Source: G963678255 sp963678255 (GTDB lineage: Bacteria; Cloacimonadota; Cloacimonadia; Cloacimonadales; WRIO01). Taken from it: 64,000 nucleotides of DNA. Made by a program: the position numbers and the translations under genes. This document shows, piece after piece, positions 1 through 7,888 of the stretch (position 1 is the first letter of the stretch; every line of letters starts with the position of its first letter). The notes beneath the pieces are model-generated. The model was given only the letters and a program-made list of their open reading frames with translations. It did not search any database and was not told the DNA's origin. Where the stretch lies: contig CAXXTW010000001.1 of assembly GCA_963678255.2 (NCBI GenBank), forward strand, positions 868,001-932,000. Direction: 5' to 3'.

Positions 1-4
1 TATT

Positions 5-502
5 ATGAAAGAAAAAAATGTAATTTACCTAGAGAAAGTTCATCAAGGATCAACTCGTAAAGTCGTTTCTATGCAGAAAATGATCATATCATATTTCTGC
101 CAATCTACATATTCACAATTCATAATTCACAATCCACCATTAGTATACGTTCATCATTCATCCTTTAGCATTTACGAAGCATCTGATTCCAGTAATTGGT
201 TTCATAGGTTCGGATTTGATGGAAAATATAATAAAAAATATATGACATCTGAAGGAAAAGAAGTAATAATTAATACCAGATCCGGTAAAGTTGATAATAG
301 ACTTATTAATAAAGGTACTTTTAATTTTTCACAACCTTTCACAAAAGACGATTTTAATCCTACTAAAGCAGTAGCCCATGGTTTTGTTGATATGCTACCT
401 TATTTTATGGCAGGAAGTGGTTATAATGCTGCTCCATGTTTTTCTCTTTCATATATTCCCCAAGCTAAACCAAACTATTTTAACCATGTGTATAAATTTT
501 AA
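5..502 (+). CDS. Hypothetical protein, possibly a detached RHS-type C-terminal tip
   Basis: The open frame codes for 165 residues and I do not recognise the family. The first ~55 residues are translated from low-complexity DNA (attcacaattcataattcac) of the kind found between genes at about 4.55 and 5.1 kb, so the N-terminus is probably not real. The second half, from about residue 62 (NWFHRFGFDGKY) to HGFVDMLPYFMAGSG, looks like a compact soluble domain such as those at the C-terminal ends of RHS/YD proteins. RHS remnants lie 2 kb downstream. No signal peptide is visible. The start is doubtful and the gene may be a fragment. It ends one base before the next coding region. Confidence 0.4.
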   Translation: MKEKNVIYLEKVHQGSTRKVVSMQKMIISYFCQSTYSQFIIHNPPLVYVHHSSFSIYEASDSSNWFHRFGFDGKYNKKYMTSEGKEVIINTRSGKVDNRLINKGTFNFSQPFTKDDFNPTKAVAHGFVDMLPYFMAGSGYNAAPCFSLSYIPQAKPNYFNHVYKF

Positions 503-503
503 G

Positions 504-1130
504 ATGAAGATACCCCCACAAATAATCATATTGTTGAGTATAATTATGGTTTGTCAGAATTTGCTGAGTATAGAGAAAGTTAATACTGATTATGAATTTG
601 CATTTATTAAGATAACTCATAACTTAAAAAATGAAAATAGAATTAGTAGTGGATGGACATATAATGTTCATGATTATTTTTCTATAGATTATGATTGGTT
701 TTATTATCAATGGATTAATAATGATTCTTATAATAAGAATAAATATAATGCTTCTGTATTACCTTTAATAGAATTTGCTTATGAATTAGTATATGAAGCG
801 ATTAAAGATTCGGTAGTAAACAATTTCAGAAATCCCTTAAATATTCCAAATTCATCATTAAATTTTAATATTATAGGAAAACCAATTTTTGCTAATAATG
901 GTAATATGGATAATCTATGTGTTTCAATATTTGTGAAAAATAACACTAATTTTTATTTCTTTAGAAGAAATAAATGGTTAGAATTTACTCCAGGGACTGG
1001 AGTAAAGCTACAATACCAAGCAGTTACATTTCAAATAGGTTTTGAAAGGAAAATTCAATATTTATTTAATAAAAACATACAATATGATAATGATTTTTCA
1101 TTCTCATATTCTATGTATGTCCCATGGTAA
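504..1130 (+). CDS. Secreted hypothetical protein
   Basis: A 208-residue protein starting at the ATG directly after the previous stop. This start gives a clean signal peptide (MKIPPQIIILLSIIMVCQN), whereas the longer open frame from 378 only adds residues shadowing the upstream gene. The mature part is rich in aromatic and Asn residues (DYFSIDYDWFYYQW) and ends in FSFSYSMYVPW. An aromatic C-terminus of this kind would fit an outer-membrane or periplasmic protein, but no family is recognised. It probably sits in one unit with the upstream fragment and the secreted protein that follows 25 bp later. Confidence 0.55.
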   Translation: MKIPPQIIILLSIIMVCQNLLSIEKVNTDYEFAFIKITHNLKNENRISSGWTYNVHDYFSIDYDWFYYQWINNDSYNKNKYNASVLPLIEFAYELVYEAIKDSVVNNFRNPLNIPNSSLNFNIIGKPIFANNGNMDNLCVSIFVKNNTNFYFFRRNKWLEFTPGTGVKLQYQAVTFQIGFERKIQYLFNKNIQYDNDFSFSYSMYVPW

Positions 1131-1155
1131 TAAATCATTAAGGAGAGATATTTAA

Positions 1156-2217
1156 ATGAAAAAGTCTTTAGGTTTAATAATATTTTTTTTAATTTTCTCA
1201 AACCTGATAAGTTTGAGTAAGATTATTAAAAAAGTTGCCATTGTATCCCCAGAAGTAAATCTAATTTTAAAAGACAAACAGGACAAGTTCAACTATCGGT
1301 TTGAATTCTTGAAAGATCTTACACAATACTATCCTGATGATCTTTTATCAGAAATCGAAAAGAACGAACTCGATATTCTTATAAATACATCCATCCAAAA
1401 TATTAAAAAGAAATTGCCTCGTGATATCCAGTATATTTCTGAGTCTACAAATAAATGCGATGATTTATTGATGTTGAAAACAAATGAAAAGGGTTTCCTT
1501 GATCTTTTAATAAATAAAAGCAATTATAGAATCATTAGTGCTGAGCAGAATCCTCAATACAATGAAATTGATTCTTTAATGTTGATTGAGTTTATCAAGC
1601 AGGGATATACCACTGTAAATGGTCTTTCAGATAAAGATTTAATTGAGTTTTCAGGTAATGTTTTCAGATATTCAAACATCAATAAAAAGGATGTGACCAA
1701 TAACTTTTACCAATTCCTCAATAGCTATAAAAAGGATCCAATACTTTTTAATTTTATTATAGAGAACACTAATTATTTCTATGTTCCTGTAGAATATACG
1801 AAATTTCATAATCTTAAAAAAAAAGATTATCAGGAAATATGTGAGAAAATGAGTGTTGATGCTGTTTTGAAAATTAACTATCATTTCTTATTAAACAAAC
1901 AATATCCATGGAATCCTTTAGAATCGGGTTATTTATATTCAATATCGCTTATAGGAGAAATTGAATTGTTTAATAAAAAAGGCAAGTCCATTTTTTATAA
2001 GACTATAGAGGGAATCTCAAAAAAGGTAAAAATGCCATACACTGATGTTCCAATCTCCCAGAACAGTTTTATCATAACAAAACAAAAAGATCAAATAATC
2101 ATCACAAAGCGTTTTGGTACAGGTAGATATAATTATACATTTGATAATAATTTTAAAGAATTGTTTATCGATTCTATTAACACATTTAAGATAGAATTAG
2201 ATAAAACGAATTTTTGA
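1156..2217 (+). CDS. Secreted hypothetical protein
   Basis: A 353-residue protein with a strong ribosome site (AAGGAGAG) and an N-terminal signal peptide (MKKSLGLIIFFLIFSNLISL). The rest is hydrophilic, Lys/Asn/Asp-rich and without membrane segments, so it is probably periplasmic or surface exposed. A fragment KVAIVSPEVNLILKDK just after the signal resembles the first strand of an alpha/beta fold, and the middle part (DAVLKINYHFLL) recalls periplasmic proteins of the 'Sip/CsgG-like' sort, but this is not enough for a family call. It lies 25 bp behind another secreted protein and just before an RHS pseudogene. Confidence 0.6.
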   Translation: MKKSLGLIIFFLIFSNLISLSKIIKKVAIVSPEVNLILKDKQDKFNYRFEFLKDLTQYYPDDLLSEIEKNELDILINTSIQNIKKKLPRDIQYISESTNKCDDLLMLKTNEKGFLDLLINKSNYRIISAEQNPQYNEIDSLMLIEFIKQGYTTVNGLSDKDLIEFSGNVFRYSNINKKDVTNNFYQFLNSYKKDPILFNFIIENTNYFYVPVEYTKFHNLKKKDYQEICEKMSVDAVLKINYHFLLNKQYPWNPLESGYLYSISLIGEIELFNKKGKSIFYKTIEGISKKVKMPYTDVPISQNSFIITKQKDQIIITKRFGTGRYNYTFDNNFKELFIDSINTFKIELDKTNF

Positions 2218-2335
2218 TTCAATTGAGGTAGTGGAAGCGAAGCTGTCACCATTGGATAATTATCATGTAAGTATATAATTGTCAACAACATAGAAGTCTG
2301 AAAAATCTGAAAATCCTTATTTCATTTACTTTCTT

Positions 2336-3310
2336 CCTCAGCACTTACTATGATCATGCTGGACGTTTACTGAGAGTATATCAACAGATATATGATCAGA
2401 CACCTATATTAATCGTTCAAAATAAATACAATGAAATCGGTCAGTTTGTTGAAAAAAATCTACATAATACTTGTGCTAACATAGCTATATTAGATAATCT
2501 ATCTCAAAATGATCGTAGTGCAACTATTCCGACTTCTGATTTCCTTCAATCCTTTGATTATCGATACAATATCAGAGGTTGGATGACTTCTATCAATAAC
2601 AGCTCATTATCTGATGATAATAGCGTAACCAATGATGATACTAATGATAAATTTGGTATGAATTTTTATTACAACAACGCTCTATCTGGTGCAACAGCTT
2701 CCTATATGGATATTTCGGTGGAAGTGAACCACTTTCACCGAAAAAAAGAGCCATGTTAACGGACAGAGAACCACCGGAATGCTGGTTTGAGTATTTTGAT
2801 AAGATTTCTCCGTATTGAAAAGAGAAGACTATTAAACGTAATCTAATGATGAATTGTGAGTTATGAATGATAAATGTGGGAGAGTAAGCTACCCCGCTTA
2901 TCAAAAAAAATAGTCTGCAAGTAAGCTTAGTATCCCATTTTTTCCTTGACGAATAACTTTAGTTTTCTTATTAATGTGAAATGATGGTTTTCAGGAGATT
3001 AAATAATGAAATACCTCCAAATCAAAAAGAAAAAATGACCAGGAAAATAACCGTACTCTCTATATCAAAGGGTAATACCTGGAATCGTTCTTATTATGAT
3101 GCTTTTGGTAATATCATGGAGTCTTCAATTTCTGAAGACATTTCCTATCAATATAACGGTCAGGAATTTGATGAAGAGACCAAATTTTATAACTATAAAG
3201 CTAGGCTATATGATTCTGAATTAATGCGGTTTTATGCTGTGGATCCTCAAGGACAACTCCTTCTCCTTACTTATTCTGCAGTAACTCCCCCATTATGTAC
3301 ACCGAGCTAA
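2336..3310 (+). pseudogene. Broken RHS/YD-repeat protein remnants
   Basis: Two separated pieces of one RHS-type surface protein. From 2336 a frame without a start codon reads STYYDHAGRLLRVYQQIYDQ and then SFDYRYNIRGWMTSINN, which is typical of Bacteroidota-style YD repeats. It runs into stop TAA at 2757. A second piece at 2981-3310 carries the RHS core signature (SYYDAFGNIMESS, YQYNGQEFDEET, YNYKARLYDSELMRFYAVDP), then stops where the variable tip would begin. The ~220 bp between them contain a foreign-looking hairpin and low-complexity sequence and lack RHS coding. RHS proteins are large polymorphic toxins or surface proteins of usually more than 1,000 residues, so this is a decayed remnant. 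Confidence 0.75.
2713..2743. repeat. 14-bp hairpin inside the RHS remnant, possible insertion-sequence end
   Basis: TTTCGGTGGAAGTG and CACTTTCACCGAAA form an inverted repeat with one mismatch and a 3-base loop. It falls where the RHS frame changes from recognisable repeats to unrelated sequence. From memory, 'GGTGAAAGTGAACCACTTT' motifs occur near the ends of IS21-family elements, so this may be a leftover end. No transposase is present nearby. Confidence 0.35.
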
Positions 3311-3430
3311 GTGGGAAAAATTAGAACCAATTATGGAAAAGAAAGCCTGGAAATACCAGTTTGAATCTAATCCAATTTGGAGTCCAATTTTTTGATATCG
3401 AAAATTTCAGTAGTTAATAAAGGATGGTTT

Positions 3431-3901
3431 ATGTCAAAACTAAAAAAGAACATATGGATTATATGCACAACGATGCTATTCATAACGTGCTCTTATAACA
3501 GAAATGATTATTATTCAATCAATCGAATGAAAAGTTTTAAAGGTGTTGAGTATAATATTTCTAACATCAATTTATCTTCTGATACTTTATCTTTTATGAT
3601 ACATTTAAAAGCAAATAAACCTATAAATTATTTTATGACAGAATATTCGAAAAATGTATTTCTTTTAATTTTATTTAACAAAAAACGCAAGCTGATTCGA
3701 TTAGAAAAAAAAACTAGTTTTTATATAGATTTAGATTATTTATTTATTGTGAAACTGCCCAAATACTACGATGAATTGAGTTTTATGATAATTGGAGATT
3801 TTATTTCTCCATCTTGGGGGTTAGATTTCACTCAACCTTTTCAATTCGATCCAGTAGGTAAAATAGAATCTGATTGGTATCATATTAAAAATAATAAGTA
3901 A
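3431..3901 (+). CDS. Putative lipoprotein
   Basis: A 156-residue protein. I chose the ATG at 3431 because it follows a good ribosome site (AAAGGATGG) and places a lipoprotein signal at the front: MSKLKKNIWIICTTMLFITC, with Cys 20 as the likely lipidated residue. A longer open frame begins at 3377 but would bury the signal. The mature part contains several beta-rich stretches (LSSDTLSFMIHLKANKPINY) suggesting a small all-beta domain. No family is recognised. A second lipoprotein of similar size follows 26 bp downstream. Confidence 0.6.
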   Translation: MSKLKKNIWIICTTMLFITCSYNRNDYYSINRMKSFKGVEYNISNINLSSDTLSFMIHLKANKPINYFMTEYSKNVFLLILFNKKRKLIRLEKKTSFYIDLDYLFIVKLPKYYDELSFMIIGDFISPSWGLDFTQPFQFDPVGKIESDWYHIKNNK

Positions 3902-3927
3902 TAAACTAATGCTTTAAAGAAGGTCTT

Positions 3928-4446
3928 GTGAAGATTGAAAAAATTTGGATACTATTCATATTTATGATATTTGCTTCTTCTTGTACTTATGTAACAATAG
4001 AAATTGTTGATGAATATAAAAATGGACTGATAACTTGTATGGAAAAGTATGTTCACGTAAAGAACTGTGATGTTGTTTTTTTCTTATATCCTTTAAAAGG
4101 GGATACACTTTCAGTTTATTCTTTTTGGGACATAAAAAGTAAGAAGGGTACAAAACCGATCATTAAAAAAATCCAATATGGTTTTTATCGTGATGAGAAA
4201 TGTTTGATGAAAATTGATGTCGATTCTGTTTTAATAAAAAATCATCTGGAGTTTAAAGATACATCAAGTAATTATAGAAAATTCATCCAAAAAAAGGGTA
4301 ATTACGTTTTTGAATCAATTATTCATTATCACCTAAAAAGTGATGTTTCAGATAGTTTCTACTTTAAAGGTTCTGCTACTATATTCAATAATGAAGAAAA
4401 TATTGAATATTCTTTTTTAGAAAAGATTAAGTTATATCGTAACTAA
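3928..4446 (+). CDS. Putative lipoprotein
   Basis: A 172-residue protein starting at GTG with an AAGAAGG ribosome site upstream. The N-terminus is a lipoprotein signal (MKIEKIWILFIFMIFASSC), with Cys 19 following the Ala-Ser-Ser lipobox. The mature sequence is mixed alpha/beta, ending in a probable beta strand (YSFLEKIKLYRN). It pairs with the lipoprotein just upstream (26-bp gap), likely co-transcribed. Function unknown. Confidence 0.6.
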   Translation: MKIEKIWILFIFMIFASSCTYVTIEIVDEYKNGLITCMEKYVHVKNCDVVFFLYPLKGDTLSVYSFWDIKSKKGTKPIIKKIQYGFYRDEKCLMKIDVDSVLIKNHLEFKDTSSNYRKFIQKKGNYVFESIIHYHLKSDVSDSFYFKGSATIFNNEENIEYSFLEKIKLYRN

Positions 4447-4555
4447 CATTACTTTTCTGAAGGTAAAAGTGGAATTATAAGTATTTATTATATTGTCTCC
4501 AACAGAAAAATACCTCATAATCCACGTAATCTAATGCTGAATGTATATTAATGGT

Positions 4556-4594
4556 GAATTATGAATTATGAATTATGAATTATGAGTTATGAAT
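4556..4594. repeat. Tandem 7-bp repeat (GAATTAT)
   Basis: About five copies of GAATTAT, the last degenerate (GAGTTAT). It lies in a 238-bp gap between the lipoprotein and the four-helix-bundle gene. Related low-complexity strings occur at about 110-175, 2,845-2,875 and 5,095-5,130, the first and last on the other strand. The sequence just before it (CGTAATCTAATG) is shared with 2,837-2,848, so a dispersed intergenic element is likely. Confidence 0.6.
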
Positions 4595-4684
4595 GTTGGA
4601 AATCCTTATAATGATTTTGCTGACGCTACATTGCTTCGCAGAAAATTTATAGTGAATGAATGACAACAAAGTAAAGGATGATAA

Positions 4685-5044
4685 ATGGAGAATATCATTA
4701 AAGAAAAAACATTTAATTTTGCTTTGAGAATAGTGAAACTATATAAATATTTACAAGAAAAGCATGAGACAGTCTTATCAAAACAATTACTTAAAAGTAG
4801 AACTTCAATTGGTGCTATGGTAAGAGAAGCTGAGCATGCAGAGAGTAAACAAGACTTTGTTCATAAAATGGCAATTGCTCAAAAAGAAGTAAATGAAACA
4901 GATTACTGGCTCGAACTCTTATATAAATCAGATTTTTTAACAGAAGCCATGTGTAAATCTATTATTGAAGACTTTCATGAAATCCAAAAGATTATATCAT
5001 CAATAATACTCACAACAAAAACTAAAATTGAAAGCAAAAATTAA
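4685..5044 (+). CDS. Four-helix-bundle protein (23S rRNA intervening-sequence protein family)
   Basis: A 119-residue, almost entirely helical protein. The family signature is clear: FNFALRIVKLYKYLQ at the start, then LKSRTSIGAMVREAEHAES, and KEVNETDYWLELLYKSDFL. Members are about 110-130 residues, form pentameric four-helix bundles, and were first found coded inside 23S rRNA intervening sequences. Most, like this one, stand alone, and their biochemical role is unknown. It has no operon partner: the next gene is on the other strand. Such genes are common in mobile or accessory zones, which fits this neighbourhood. Confidence 0.85.
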   Translation: MENIIKEKTFNFALRIVKLYKYLQEKHETVLSKQLLKSRTSIGAMVREAEHAESKQDFVHKMAIAQKEVNETDYWLELLYKSDFLTEAMCKSIIEDFHEIQKIISSIILTTKTKIESKN

Positions 5045-5126
5045 AATGAAAGAACAGGTAACTCATTCTCAATTAAGTCATTTCCCTAATTCACCCTTCA
5101 CCATTCATCACTCACCATTAGTATTC

Positions 5127-5472
5127 GTTCTTCATTTTTCCCTGTACATAGAATTAAGCCAACAGGAGTATTTTCATCTTCTAATTGTTCATATTTTTGC
5201 AAGTATCTCAAATATAGTTCCATTTATCCTTTGTAGGCTGCATCAAACTCGCCAATCTTTAAATCAATAGCAACAAGACATTTCAATCTGCGATGATAGA
5301 ACAGTAGATCAATATAATAATCGCGGTTGTCGATGCTGATATGTTTACCGATATTCCAGTTCAACAAACACACCGCAGAATTAACTTTATAGGCTACCGT
5401 CTGCATGCTTTCAAAAATTAATACTTTAATATCATCAATAATAGCCTTATCAGTAACAATATTATTACACAT
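5127..5472 (-). pseudogene. Decayed duplicate of the DUF1016/PD-(D/E)XK nuclease gene
   Basis: This is a degraded copy of the gene at 6314-7363. It keeps the first ~45 residues (CNNIVTDKAIIDDIKVLIFE) fused in frame to the C-terminal nuclease segment (HISIDNRDYYIDLLFYHRR). Compared with the intact gene it lacks 549 bp, exactly 183 codons. The junction lies in a 9-bp microhomology (GATATGTTT / GATACGTTT at 6680 and 7229 in the intact copy). A point change in AAA GGA AAA gives AAA GGA TAA, a stop after AAYKG. The homologous frame continues past this stop to about 5127, where the duplicated DNA begins. Confidence 0.85.
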
Positions 5473-5672
5473 TATGATCAAGTCCTCTTTTTAAGATCAT
5501 ATCAGTTTCATTCAGTAAATACTTTTCTTTCTAAAGTAAGTATTGCTCGTTTAAATAGAGTAAGAAACCTTCTTGTATTCTGACATCTTAACCTTTTATA
5601 ATATTACTACTTTTCATGATATCTCCTCCATTTTTTAAGGAGAAGTATATCATGTTTTTTTTGTGGTTAAAA

Positions 5673-5742
5673 TTGTCCGAAATATTTAAGAAACTTTGTC
5701 CGAATTTGTTGAGAATGTTTGTCCGAATTTTGTGAGATTATG
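5673..5742. repeat. Three 23-bp direct repeats (TTGTCCGAATTT core)
   Basis: TTGTCCGAAATA, TTGTCCGAATTT and TTGTCCGAATTT start at 5673, 5696 and 5719, an exact 23-bp spacing (about two helical turns), with a degenerate GAGA/GAAT partner in each unit. The set lies immediately 3' of the minus-strand gene that ends at 5743. It could be an iterated protein-binding site or part of a repeat element. No known counterpart is recognised. Confidence 0.55.
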
Positions 5743-6336
5743 CTATTTTATCTCACTAATAATATAAGTAAGTAGGCTATTAAGTTCTTTTACTCCATCA
5801 TAGAGTGTTTCAAAATTAAAATAATAGTAATTTTCTTTGGAATATTCTGAAAAATCCTTTTCTCGTGGAATTGGATTTTCATATCTAAAAGTTGTTCCTT
5901 TTGGATCTATTTTATCTACTAATTTCATAAAATCGTCAATAACTGTAAAAGAATAATCAGAAATAGTAACATAAACTCTGATTCCTTTTTTTATTTTATC
6001 CCAAAGACCTTTAATAGAATGAATCATTCTAGGTTTTTCGATTTTATTATCTATACTATGTAATACGTTAGTCATAAATTTTAATCTTAATTCGACAATA
6101 TGCCTGCAAATAAAAAGAAATGGAATGGCGTTCATCTCGTTATAACCTTCTTTTAATTTAGCAAATAAAGCGTCTAAAGCTCCAATATATCCCTCAATAA
6201 TGCAGTCTTCATTTTTATGAGAATGTGTACTTGTTAAACTTTTATTTGGTATAATATCTTTCTTGAAATTTAAAGCTTTTTTAATAATTTCTATTGGTTT
6301 TTTAATATTCTCGTCAGTTATTTGTATTTTCGTCAT
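5743..6336 (-). CDS. Hypothetical protein with a HEPN-like helical core
   Basis: A 197-residue protein overlapping the end of the upstream nuclease gene by 23 bp, so the two are translated from one transcript. The central stretch IPFLFICRHIVELRLKF matches the pattern of HEPN-like helical proteins, in which an Arg-His pair lies in a long helix (often written 'RHaiELylK'). The canonical HEPN RNase motif Rx4-6H is not clearly met, so RNase activity cannot be claimed. The C-terminal part is helical, with an aromatic run (YSKENYYYFNFETLYDGV). Coupling to a DUF1016-type nuclease suggests an accessory or defence role, which is an inference. Confidence 0.55.
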   Translation of the reverse strand: MTKIQITDENIKKPIEIIKKALNFKKDIIPNKSLTSTHSHKNEDCIIEGYIGALDALFAKLKEGYNEMNAIPFLFICRHIVELRLKFMTNVLHSIDNKIEKPRMIHSIKGLWDKIKKGIRVYVTISDYSFTVIDDFMKLVDKIDPKGTTFRYENPIPREKDFSEYSKENYYYFNFETLYDGVKELNSLLTYIISEIK

Positions 6337-7363
6337 TTTTATTGATTTTTTGTTGAGCTATTTCAATTGCTTTATGTAGCTTTGTCTGTAAAAGCTCTTT
6401 TGAGGGTAAAATAGTCAAATAGTCAGCAACTTTTATATTACTCTGGTCTAACTGAAGTAGTTCTATATGTTCTTCATTTTTCCCAGTGCATAGAATTAAG
6501 CCAACAGGAGTATTTTCATCTTCTAATTGTTCATATTTTTGCAAGTATCTCAAATATAGTTCCATTTTTCCTTTGTAGGCTGCATCAAACTCGCCAATCT
6601 TTAAATCAATAGCTACAAGACATTTCAATCTACGATGATAGAACAGTAGATCAATATAATAATCTCGGTTGTCGATGCTGATATGTTTTTGTCGAGCCAT
6701 AAAGGCAAAATCACTACCTAATTCTATAATGAACTTTTGCAATTCGACAATAATAGAAGATTCTAATTCTTTTTCTGAATAAGTATCAGTTAATCCTAAA
6801 AAGTCGAGAAAATAGGGATCTCTGAAAACAAGATCAGGACTTAATACCTTTTCTTTTTTAAGGAGTTCTATATCCTTGATTATTGTTTCTTCAGGTTTTT
6901 TACTGATAGCAGTTCTTTCAAAAAGCATTGATTTAATCCGCTCTTGAAGTTGTCTCACACTCCATTTTTCAAGTTTACATAATTCAGTATAGAAATCTCT
7001 TTTAAGTGGATCATCCATATAAAGAAGTAATCTTAAATGGCTCCAGCTTAATTTTGAACACAGTGTGCGCAAAATCTCATAATTGTTGAAAATGTTATAA
7101 AACTTTACACAATAAGAGAGTTGTCTTTTACTCCATCCATTTCCATATTCTTCCGTAAGATGCTTTGAAAGTGTTTCAAGAATTTGTTTTCCATATTCAG
7201 CACGACTATTTTGCAATATCTCTTCATTGATACGTTTACCGATATTCCAGTACAACAAACTCACAGCAGAATTAACTGTATAGGCTACAGTCTGCCTGCT
7301 TTCAAAAATTAATACTTTAATATCATCAATAATAGCCTTATCAGTAACAATATTATTACACAT
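6314..7363 (-). CDS. DUF1016 / YhcG-type PD-(D/E)XK nuclease-domain protein
   Basis: A protein of about 349 residues. The N-terminal DUF1016_N region (~1-150) includes SAVSLLYWNIGKRINEEI and YGNGWSKRQLSYCVKFYNIF. The C-terminal PD-(D/E)XK region has YYIDLLFYHRRLKCLVAIDL followed by K, where the usual 'E-x-K' is D-L-K, then GEFDAAYKGKMELYLRYL. Family length is about 330-370, so it is complete. The frame can start with TTG at 7372, but AGAGG lies too close to it, so I prefer ATG 7363. YhcG-family proteins are predicted nucleases often linked to mobile DNA. The downstream HEPN-like gene overlaps its end. A decayed copy lies at 5127-5472. Confidence 0.85.
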   Translation of the reverse strand: MCNNIVTDKAIIDDIKVLIFESRQTVAYTVNSAVSLLYWNIGKRINEEILQNSRAEYGKQILETLSKHLTEEYGNGWSKRQLSYCVKFYNIFNNYEILRTLCSKLSWSHLRLLLYMDDPLKRDFYTELCKLEKWSVRQLQERIKSMLFERTAISKKPEETIIKDIELLKKEKVLSPDLVFRDPYFLDFLGLTDTYSEKELESSIIVELQKFIIELGSDFAFMARQKHISIDNRDYYIDLLFYHRRLKCLVAIDLKIGEFDAAYKGKMELYLRYLQKYEQLEDENTPVGLILCTGKNEEHIELLQLDQSNIKVADYLTILPSKELLQTKLHKAIEIAQQKINKNDENTNN

Positions 7364-7372
7364 AATGATCAA

Positions 7373-7888
7373 GTCCTCTTTTTAAGATCATATCAGTTTC
7401 ATTCAGTAAATACTATTCTTTCTAAAGAAAGTATTACATACGAATTTTAACAAAATTATATAAAAGCTCAACATAAGTCAAGTGTTATTAAAGATTATTG
7501 TTCTGACCGTTTTAAGTGATTTAATTCATATCTTCCAGACTATACTTTTTCAATTTTCTATCAGTACTTTTCAGAAACAATAGGAGTTAGATTCTTTGAC
7601 AAATGAAGCCATTGAGACAATATATTGTTGTCGATTTTGCCTAAAGAGAATTGCTTGATAAATTAGAGTAAGAAATCTTCTTGTATTCTGACCAATTTAC
7701 TTTCTAAGAATTACTTCCTCTTTTTTTAGTAGAATATACCATGATTTTCGAGTGCATAATTTATCTCATATAGTTTTTCTCCTTAATTATGACTGGTTTT
7801 GAAAAGTGGATACTTTTTTTGGTTAGTCGTCATAGACAATGAAAAATTATGTTTGACAAAGATAAGGTTAAATTATCTGTAATTTCTC
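7373..7888. other. Intergenic region, divergent promoters and remnant of a duplication
   Basis: This 516-bp gap holds no gene that I can support. Positions up to about 7745 match the flank of the decayed nuclease copy (about 5482-5660), except for roughly 220 bp present only here. Near the right end TTGACA (7853) with TATCTG (7875) could be a promoter for the transporter gene. That would leave a leader of only a few bases before its ATG. Confidence 0.5.

Noticed and set aside
378..503. Longer start for the secreted protein at 504
   Set aside because: The extra 42 residues lie over another reading frame and hide a good signal peptide at 504.
1329..1523. Minus-strand frames inside the secreted protein gene (also 1672-1884, 11076-11432, 14339-14590, 18812-19078 and similar)
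   Set aside because: Antisense or out-of-frame shadows of clear genes without ribosome sites.
5028..5270. 80-residue plus-strand frame
   Set aside because: Made of the low-complexity string and the antisense of the decayed nuclease copy.
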